NCBI GenBank assembly: GCA_018968785.1
Contig: JAGWZN010000057.1
Span: forward strand, 1 to 5,624
DNA: 5,624 bases
Reading direction: 5' to 3'
From: Patescibacteria group bacterium
GTDB lineage: Bacteria; Patescibacteriota; UBA1384; CAILIB01
Of this stretch, positions 1 to 4,357 are shown in pieces; position 1 is the first letter of the stretch, and every line of letters starts with the position of its first letter. Made by a program: the position numbers and the translations under genes. The notes beneath the pieces were generated by a model that saw only the letters and a program-made list of their open reading frames with translations, did no database searches and was not told the origin of the DNA.

Positions 1-599
1 GACGGGTAATCGGCATACCGGCGGATCGGTACTTCCTGAAAAACCACGCCCGGAATCGTGGTGAACCACTCCTTATACAATAGGCTTTCATCTTGACTTA
101 AGTTGGTCTTAATCGGAAAGATGTCCGGACTTTTCAGCCGGTTGTCTTCGATTAACCGGATGGTTTTGTCATCAATACCGGCTTTGGCTTTCAGCAGGTT
201 GTACACCTTCTCCCGGTCCGCTTTCTTGGCTGGCAGGGTCTGCGGGTTAATCGCCAGCGCCAGCTGGCGGGTATTTTGCGCCAGAACGGTGCCGGTGTAA
301 TCCTCAATCAGTCCCCGGTTCGGCTGCAAGGTTAGGATACGCAAGCTGTTCCCTTGCGCCAGCGCCCGGTTAGCGCTTCCTTGGGTAACCTCCAGAATAA
401 AACACCGACTGGCTAAAATAGTGACAATCAGAATGAGAAAGACGGTTAAACCGACAAATCCGCGCGGTTTCTGCTGTTCTTCTTCCACGGTTTCATCGGT
501 TTCGGCGGACGGTAGCACAAAACCGGGATCGCTATACCGGCGTTCCTCTTCAATCTGTTGGATACCGGTCGGATTGCCGAAGATATCACGCGAGCTCAT
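1..599 (-). CDS. mrdA: Penicillin-binding protein 2 (elongation transpeptidase), N-terminal part, cut by window edge
   Basis: This is the start of a class B penicillin-binding protein, the transpeptidase that cross-links peptidoglycan during cell elongation. The frame is open from the ATG at 599 to the window edge (199 complete codons), so the catalytic transpeptidase domain with its SxxK, SxN and KTG motifs lies outside. Visible parts: a charged cytoplasmic tail (residues 1-47, rich in Glu), one transmembrane helix (about 48-68, GLTVFLILIVTILA), then the periplasmic dimerisation region. Family signatures there are RGLIEDYTGTVLA (95-107, the 'RG.I.DR.G..LA' box right after the membrane anchor) and IPGVVFQEVPIRRYADYP (182-199, the 'PGV......R.YP' box). 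The start overlaps the end of mreD by 14 nt, with only a weak GAAAG-like ribosome site, so translation is probably coupled. Position last in an mreBCD cluster supports PBP2 rather than the division enzyme PBP3. Confidence 0.9.
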   Translation of the reverse strand, partial: MSSRDIFGNPTGIQQIEEERRYSDPGFVLPSAETDETVEEEQQKPRGFVGLTVFLILIVTILASRCFILEVTQGSANRALAQGNSLRILTLQPNRGLIEDYTGTVLAQNTRQLALAINPQTLPAKKADREKVYNLLKAKAGIDDKTIRLIEDNRLKSPDIFPIKTNLSQDESLLYKEWFTTIPGVVFQEVPIRRYADYP

Positions 600-1044
600 A
601 ATCTTTCGATTGACGGAAGTGGGAGGCGAAGTAGCTGATCAGGCAGAACACCGGATACGCGATCAGCAAGATGAGTAACCGTTCGGCGGCGAAAGAGAAC
701 GGGAAAAGGAACAACTCATAGCCGACCATTGCCAGAAACAAAGCCACTATATAGCGGACAAACAGGGAAGTAAAGCGCAGCCGTTGTTGGAAAATATAGT
801 AGACCAGATAGATAAAAACCGCCAGAAAACCGGCCTGGCCCAGCTTAATGGTGCTCAGCGTTTCCACGCTGATGGTGAAGCCGATCAGGAAAAATGTGGG
901 CAGCCGGGGCGTTATTGAGAAAAAGATAAGATAAAGCGATAAGGCGTAGACAGCCGCTAACGCCAAAAAAGTAAGGGCGTTAAAAAGAGTAAACGAGAGG
1001 AAGCCGGCCAGAAAACCGAGAATAGCGACGAAGAGAGGAATCAT
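586..1044 (-). CDS. mreD: MreD-like rod-shape membrane protein
   Basis: This 152-residue protein is almost entirely hydrophobic. It appears to have about five membrane helices (roughly 3-20, 24-43, 50-62/70-88, 93-115 and 120-141), with a short charged C-terminus. MreD is the integral membrane partner of MreC and links the MreB filament to the wall synthesis enzymes. MreD proteins are poorly conserved, so the call rests on size, topology and gene order between mreC and the PBP2 gene. The ATG at 1044 overlaps the mreC stop codon in an ATGA arrangement (4 nt). The 3' end overlaps the PBP2 start by 14 nt. No Shine-Dalgarno sequence precedes it, which fits translation coupled to mreC. Confidence 0.82.
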   Translation of the reverse strand: MIPLFVAILGFLAGFLSFTLFNALTFLALAAVYALSLYLIFFSITPRLPTFFLIGFTISVETLSTIKLGQAGFLAVFIYLVYYIFQQRLRFTSLFVRYIVALFLAMVGYELFLFPFSFAAERLLILLIAYPVFCLISYFASHFRQSKDYELA

Positions 1045-1826
1045 TGGCTGTTGACGAGTAGGATAAAAAGCGTACTGATAGCGAGCGGATCCTGAGCTAA
1101 TGTAATGAGAAACTCCTGACTGGGATCGTTTGGCTGGGAGAGGAGAGAGCTGATTTGGCCGATCAGGATACCGCTCGGCAGATCGCCACCCAAGCCGCTG
1201 GTTTCAACGGTCGTCTGAGGGGCAATGGTGGCGCCCTGGGTGACGTCGGTTAGCAGTACCTGGCTGCCGTCGCCCTGTAATAGCCCTTTTTCGTGGCTAT
1301 CGGAAAGCCAAGCCTGAAGGCGGGAATCGCGCGAATAAACGGTCCGGATAACGGCCGTGCTCTCCCGAACGGTTACCACCCGGCCGATTAAAGCGCCCTG
1401 ATACACTGCCGGTTGGCCGATCTTGACTCCGCTGGTACTGCCCACATCAACGGTAATGGTCCGGTCTTCCGGGTCGCTCCCTTCAATAATCACGTGCCCG
1501 AGCACCTTCTTCACGGGAACGGTTACGCCGGTTACGCCCAATTCCTGGCGCAACGCCTGGTTTTCCCGGGTCAGCCGGTCTTTATCCAGTAACTGCTGCT
1601 GAAGGTTAACCACCTGAGCTTCCAGATTGGTATTATCCTGACGGAGGCTGGGAATCTGGTCGATAGACAAGAAAAAATTACGGATCTTTACGTTCTGGTC
1701 GATCAGTACGGTTGCCACCGGACGGAGCAGATTGGCGGCCAGTGTGCGGACCTGGCCGGTCCAGGAGGCGGGGATGAGATACAGCAGCAAAAGGCAGAAA
1801 CAGATATAGGCAAGACGTTTCAACAT
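1041..1826 (-). CDS. mreC: Rod-shape-determining protein MreC
   Basis: MreC is a bitopic membrane protein that forms periplasmic assemblies and connects MreB filaments to PBP2. The 261-residue product shows the family layout: a short positive N-terminus (MLKR), one membrane helix (about 5-22), a coiled coil (about 60-97, SLRQDNTNLEAQVVNLQQQ then LTRENQALRQEL), and a two-lobed beta domain (about 105-258). The beta domain has the recognisable stretches VYQGALIGRVVTV (141-153) and ETSGLGGDLPSGILIGQI (208-225). The frame is open up to an ATG at 1916, but that start would lie 77 nt inside mreB and add 30 polar residues before the membrane anchor. The ATG at 1826 is chosen because it sits directly before the anchor, 13 nt after the mreB stop, with a weak GAGAG ribosome site. 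Two cysteines (9 and 11) lie in the membrane helix. Confidence 0.93.
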   Translation of the reverse strand: MLKRLAYICFCLLLLYLIPASWTGQVRTLAANLLRPVATVLIDQNVKIRNFFLSIDQIPSLRQDNTNLEAQVVNLQQQLLDKDRLTRENQALRQELGVTGVTVPVKKVLGHVIIEGSDPEDRTITVDVGSTSGVKIGQPAVYQGALIGRVVTVRESTAVIRTVYSRDSRLQAWLSDSHEKGLLQGDGSQVLLTDVTQGATIAPQTTVETSGLGGDLPSGILIGQISSLLSQPNDPSQEFLITLAQDPLAISTLFILLVNSQ

Positions 1827-1839
1827 AGCTCTCAACAGT

Positions 1840-2892
1840 CTAATGGAACACTGCCGGCAAGAGGACGGTCTGCAGATGGTCGAGATTTTCCAGAACCTGA
1901 CCGGTGCCGCGGGCAACGCAACTTAAGGGATCGTCGGCGATATACACTGGAATATGCGTGGCCTCTTGCAGTAGCTTGTCGAGACCGCGCAACAGAGCAC
2001 CACCACCGGCCAGAATAATGCCGCGGTCCATAATATCGGCCAACAGCTCCGGCGGCGTCTCCTCAACCGTCAGCTTAACGGCATCGACGATGGTATTAAC
2101 CGATTTGGAAAGCGCTTTGCGGATCTCCTCATCGCTAATAATGATCTCCTTCGGCAGGCCGGTCAGCAGATCGCGGCCACGCATGGGAAAGGTCAACCGC
2201 TCCGGCAGCGGATAGGCGGAACCGATACTAATCTTAATATCCTCGGCGGTCCGCTCGCCTAGCAGCAGATTAAACTGGTCGCGGGCGAAGCTGATGATAT
2301 CCTCATTCAGCTCGTCACCGGCCGTTCGGAGTGATCGAGAGGTGACGATTCCGCCCAAGCTGATTACCGCCACCTCGGTGGTGCCGCCGCCGATATCAAC
2401 CACCAGAGTCCCGGTAGCGTCCTGGACCGGCAGATCGGCACCGATCGCCGCCGCCATCGGCTCTTCAATGAGAAAAACCTGGCGGGCGCCGGCGTTCAGC
2501 GCCGCTTCTTCCACCGCCCGGCGTTCCACTTCGGTGACGCCGTAAGGGATGCCGACTACCACCCGCGGTCGCGGTACCAGGGAGTGGCGGGCTTTATGAA
2601 CCTTTTCAATAAAGTATTTCAGCATCGCCTCGGTTACCTCAAAGTCGGAAACGACACCATCTACCAGAGGACGGATAGCGATAATATGCGACGGCGTCCG
2701 ACCGACCATCTTTTTAGCCTCGTCGCCGATCGCCAAAATCTGCTTGTTTTTCTTGTTAATCGCCACCACGCTCGGCTCGTTGATAATAATACCTCGACCC
2801 TTTACGTATACGAGCGAATAGGCGGTTCCCAGGTCAATGCCGATGTCCTGAGAGATATTGCCGAGCAGATTGTCGATAATCGGAAGACGCAT
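1840..2892 (-). CDS. mreB: Rod-shape-determining actin-like ATPase MreB
   Basis: MreB polymerises on ATP into membrane-bound filaments that guide lateral wall growth. At 350 residues it has the usual family length, and all actin-fold nucleotide motifs are present: phosphate loop 1 (GIDLGTAYS, 18-26), the connecting segment with the catalytic-type glutamate (FLIEEPMAAAIG, 140-151), phosphate loop 2 (VVDIGGGTTEVAV, 164-176) and the adenosine loop (GIILAGGGALLRG, 291-303). The N-terminus (MRLPIIDNLLGNI) is amphipathic and could serve as membrane anchor. Small differences from textbook MreB are AYS instead of ANT after the first loop and GIPYGVTEVERR instead of the common VPSGITEVERR. Phrases such as INEPSVVAINKKNKQILAIG resemble MreB of Patescibacteria. 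The ATG at 2892 is the first possible start after an in-frame TAA 12 nt upstream. No clear Shine-Dalgarno sequence precedes it. It is the first gene of the mre operon. Confidence 0.97.
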   Translation of the reverse strand: MRLPIIDNLLGNISQDIGIDLGTAYSLVYVKGRGIIINEPSVVAINKKNKQILAIGDEAKKMVGRTPSHIIAIRPLVDGVVSDFEVTEAMLKYFIEKVHKARHSLVPRPRVVVGIPYGVTEVERRAVEEAALNAGARQVFLIEEPMAAAIGADLPVQDATGTLVVDIGGGTTEVAVISLGGIVTSRSLRTAGDELNEDIISFARDQFNLLLGERTAEDIKISIGSAYPLPERLTFPMRGRDLLTGLPKEIIISDEEIRKALSKSVNTIVDAVKLTVEETPPELLADIMDRGIILAGGGALLRGLDKLLQEATHIPVYIADDPLSCVARGTGQVLENLDHLQTVLLPAVFH

Positions 2893-2903
2893 GCAGCGCG
2901 GTT

Positions 2904-2926
2904 AAAAACGAAACTTTTCAGGTTTC
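2904..2926 (-). other. Small hairpin plus T-run in the mreB leader
   Basis: On the minus strand the arms GAAAC and GTTTC (5 bp, 7-nt loop, 2910-2926) are followed by a short T-run (2904-2908), 11 nt before the mreB ATG. The stem is short and A/T-rich, so it is at best a weak terminator or attenuator for transcripts arriving from the trmB side. It could equally be chance. Confidence 0.2.
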
Positions 2927-2955
2927 ACACTATCAGTTGACGGGGTGACTGGCAA
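2927..2955 (-). promoter_or_regulatory. Candidate promoter of the mre operon
   Basis: Reading the minus strand, TTGCCA (2950-2955, 5 of 6 matches to the -35 consensus) is followed after 17 nt by TAGTGT (2927-2932, 3 of 6 to the -10 consensus) with a TG just upstream in the extended -10 position. An overlapping GATAGT, 2 nt further upstream, matches 4 of 6 but with only a 15-nt spacer. The expected start near 2920 would give a leader of about 28 nt. The site lies entirely in the 69-nt gap between the trmB end and mreB. The -10 element is weak, so confidence is low. Confidence 0.33.
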
Positions 2956-2961
2956 GCCGAT

Positions 2962-3183
2962 TTACTGAGCCGTGCTCTGTTCCCACAGAATATCAAACCA
3001 AGCACGCATACTGTGAGACAGGTCGGTAGACTCAATTAACACTCCGTATGCCTCTAAAATAGATGACAAAAAAGCGACCTTGTTCTCATATAAAAGAATG
3101 TAAGTAGGAGAGCGGAACCCGGCCGGCGCGTAACGGGCGACACGTAAGTTCTGCTCGGTTGGTTTTAAGAAGGGTTCTTCCCA
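2962..3183 (-). pseudogene. Detached C-terminal part of the TrmB-family regulator, after an in-frame stop
   Basis: Directly after the TAA at 3184-3186 the same reading frame runs on for 73 codons and closes with TAA at 2962-2964. The encoded stretch starts WEEPFLKPTEQNLRVARYAP, continues with YILLYENKVAFLSS and ends with YGVLIESTDLSHSMRAWFDILWEQ. This pattern (an arginine/proline turn, a beta-strand ending in 'Y.NKVAFLS', 'GVLIES', then a final helix ending 'FD.LW') is how I know the C-terminal domain of TrmB-like regulators in these bacteria normally ends. No ATG, GTG or TTG start lies near its beginning in this frame, so it cannot easily be made as its own protein. It is best read as the rest of one gene broken by a single-codon nonsense change, unless the stop is a sequencing error. 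Confidence 0.8.
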
Positions 3184-3741
3184 TTACAGTCCTCGTGGCC
3201 AAATGCCCCGGGTAGTAATGCGGGCCTTTACCTTCCGTTTATTCCACGATTTCAAATACTCACTCCCTACGGATTCAATTAGCACCGGTATCTCACCTAC
3301 AAAAAGCTGTTCTTTAGCGCGAGAGAGTAGGGCATCTTCAAATATCTGCTGCATCTCTTCCTGCCCGACATAGAAGGAGACAATCGGCTTATGTACTGCC
3401 CCGCTGTAGCGCATATTGAGGGTCGGCAGTAAAGACTGCAGGGCAGTGGATTGTTTGGTAACCTGAGCCTTCTCCCGCTCAAGCAGGAGAGTCAGCTTGC
3501 GGGGATCTTCAGCGGAATAGACCCTATGGGCGCCTTTCTGAAAAAATCGAAGTAATCCTTTTTTCACTAACTCGTCAGCAATAAAATAGGTGGTTGAGCG
3601 GCTAAGATGGGTTAGGCGAGCTAAATCCATTATGCCAATTTCGCCGTGACCCAAGCAGGCCTCGTATACCTTAGCTTCTTTTAGGGTAAGGCCGATATCG
3701 GTAAGTTTGTGAATGCTATTTGTGTCAGTACTCATTGTCAT
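3184..3741 (-). CDS. TrmB-family winged-helix transcriptional regulator, truncated by in-frame TAA
   Basis: The 185-residue product begins with a winged helix-turn-helix (about 12-76). The phrase IGLTLKEAKVYEACL (16-30) is the TrmB signature first helix, LSRSTTYFIADELVKKGLL (46-64) is the recognition helix, and the wing runs to about 76. A linker helix follows (about 80-108), then the beginning of the effector domain (KPIVSFYVGQEEMQQIFEDALLS, 118-140, and LFVGEIPVLIESVG). In the family this second domain binds a ligand, often a sugar, and controls DNA binding. Here it ends abruptly at ITTRGIWPRGL, although the frame continues beyond the TAA. The frame is open to a TTG at 3759, but that lies upstream of the -10 box. 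The ATG at 3741 is preferred, with ATG 3735 as alternative. It is divergent from the cupin/radical SAM pair, so it probably regulates that pair. The effector ligand is unknown. Confidence 0.85.
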   Translation of the reverse strand: MTMSTDTNSIHKLTDIGLTLKEAKVYEACLGHGEIGIMDLARLTHLSRSTTYFIADELVKKGLLRFFQKGAHRVYSAEDPRKLTLLLEREKAQVTKQSTALQSLLPTLNMRYSGAVHKPIVSFYVGQEEMQQIFEDALLSRAKEQLFVGEIPVLIESVGSEYLKSWNKRKVKARITTRGIWPRGL

Positions 3742-3747
3742 AATCGT

Positions 3748-3775
3748 ATTATACACCAAAATAAATCTTTTTAAA
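3748..3775 (-). promoter_or_regulatory. Promoter of the TrmB-type regulator, apparently leaderless
   Basis: On the minus strand a perfect -10 box TATAAT (3748-3753) follows TTTAAA (3770-3775, 4 of 6 matches to the -35 consensus) after 16 nt. Only 6 nt separate TATAAT from the ATG at 3741, so the expected transcription start is at the start codon itself. There is no room for a ribosome site, so a leaderless mRNA is the simplest reading. The alternative is the downstream ATG at 3735, with a 6-nt leader. Confidence 0.65.
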
Positions 3776-3797
3776 GGTTGTATAAGTTTCGTAGCAT

Positions 3798-3821
3798 TCT
3801 TATCTGTATTGACAGTTAAGA
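3798..3821. promoter_or_regulatory. Inverted repeat over the -35 box: candidate TrmB operator
   Basis: Arms TCTTATCTGT (3798-3807) and ACAGTTAAGA (3812-3821) are complementary at 9 of 10 positions around a 4-nt centre ATTG. The repeat covers the whole -35 hexamer TTGACA of the rightward promoter. A dimeric winged-helix protein bound here would block the polymerase. TrmB-type regulators bind palindromic sites, and the regulator gene starts 57 nt away, so it is the obvious candidate to bind. Binding itself is inferred. No second copy of the arm sequence was noticed in the window. Confidence 0.5.
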
Positions 3822-3837
3822 GAATTATTGCTAAACT
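3809..3837 (+). promoter_or_regulatory. Promoter of the cupin/radical SAM operon, apparently leaderless
   Basis: A perfect -35 box TTGACA (3809-3814) is followed after 17 nt by TAAACT (3832-3837, 4 of 6 matches to the -10 consensus) preceded by TG one base upstream (3829-3830), an extended -10. The expected start lies around 3844-3846, which is at the ATG of the cupin gene (3846). This favours a leaderless mRNA and argues against the upstream TTG at 3828. Confidence 0.65.
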
Positions 3838-3845
3838 TGCGCTCT

Positions 3846-4355
3846 ATGACCGAACAACTGCCTAATTACGCGGAAGTTTCTCTCGAGCGGCTGGCAACTA
3901 TCTGTCAGGCTGTGGTTGAGCAATTGCGCTCGAACCCGGAGTTTCAGGATCTTTTTGAGGAGCCAGTGGGTTACCACGGGTTCAAAAAAGCGCGTATCCC
4001 CGACTTAAGGTTAGCGGAGTATTTGCGGTCATGGGGATTACGACCGGATCAACTTCAGGTAGAAATCGTACTTGTTGAGGCGGATCTTTCACATGAAGTG
4101 CATCAGCATCATCAGTCAAACGCGGTGGTCTATATTTTGGGCCAGGAAGAAGGGCAATCCAGTCCGCTGGAGGCACAGGCATACATAGAAGATAGCTGGG
4201 TTCCTATTGAGGTGGGACAGATGTTGGTTATTCCAGCCGGAACCGCGCATGGATTTACGGTTGCTGAAGGTGGGACGCTTACCTTTCTCTCAATCCAGAG
4301 TCCGCCAATTGTCCGTCCGGATGGCAAGGATGATTATTATCGCCTAACTGAATAG
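3846..4355 (+). CDS. Single-domain cupin protein of unknown function
   Basis: The 169-residue protein has a helical N-terminal section (about 1-70) followed by one cupin beta-barrel (about 72-152). Cupin motif 1 appears as SHEVHQHHQSNAVVYILG (82-99), with histidines 83, 86, 88 and 89. The usual metal-binding glutamate of the motif is not obvious (Asn92 or another side chain stands there). Motif 2 is VGQMLVIPAGTAHGF (123-137), matching 'G.....P.G..H', with His135 as the third metal ligand. Small cupins act as sugar-phosphate isomerases, dioxygenases, lyases or ligand-binding proteins, and the sequence does not allow a choice. The frame also opens at TTG 3828, with an AAGAG 5 nt before it, but the -10 box covers that region, so ATG 3846 is preferred. 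The stop is 2 nt before the radical SAM gene, so the two are one operon. Confidence 0.85.
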   Translation: MTEQLPNYAEVSLERLATICQAVVEQLRSNPEFQDLFEEPVGYHGFKKARIPDLRLAEYLRSWGLRPDQLQVEIVLVEADLSHEVHQHHQSNAVVYILGQEEGQSSPLEAQAYIEDSWVPIEVGQMLVIPAGTAHGFTVAEGGTLTFLSIQSPPIVRPDGKDDYYRLTE

Positions 4356-4357
4356 TT

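Noticed and set aside
103..678. Plus-strand open frames opposite the PBP2 gene (103-300, 421-678)
   Set aside because: They are antisense to a recognisable PBP2 N-terminus, with no protein family resemblance.
1827..1916. N-terminal extension of the mreC frame up to ATG 1916
   Set aside because: It would overlap mreB by 77 nt and put 30 polar residues before the membrane anchor. The ATG at 1826, right after the mreB stop, gives the usual MreC start.
1904..2940. Open frames on the plus strand opposite mreB (1904-2215, 2294-2545, 2584-2940)
   Set aside because: They are antisense to a well-conserved MreB gene, give low-complexity Ser/Arg/Pro-rich proteins without domains, and are explained by codon use on the opposite strand.
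3086..3184. Re-start of translation at the ATG overlapping the trmB stop (TAATG)
   Set aside because: That ATG is in a different frame and gives only a roughly 32-residue peptide unrelated to the family C-terminus, so it does not rescue the second half.
3184..3186. Alternative genetic code or stop-codon recoding at the internal TAA
   Set aside because: TAA also ends the restored trmB frame, TAG ends mreB and the cupin gene, and TGA ends mreC and mreD. All three work as stops here, and no recoding element was seen.
3781..3786. TATAAG as an additional rightward -10 box
   Set aside because: No acceptable -35 hexamer lies 15-19 nt upstream, and the TTGACA/extended -10 pair downstream explains the gene better.
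3982..4327. Minus-strand open frames inside the cupin gene (3982-4182, 4130-4327)
   Set aside because: They are short and antisense to a protein with clear cupin motifs, so they are shadows.
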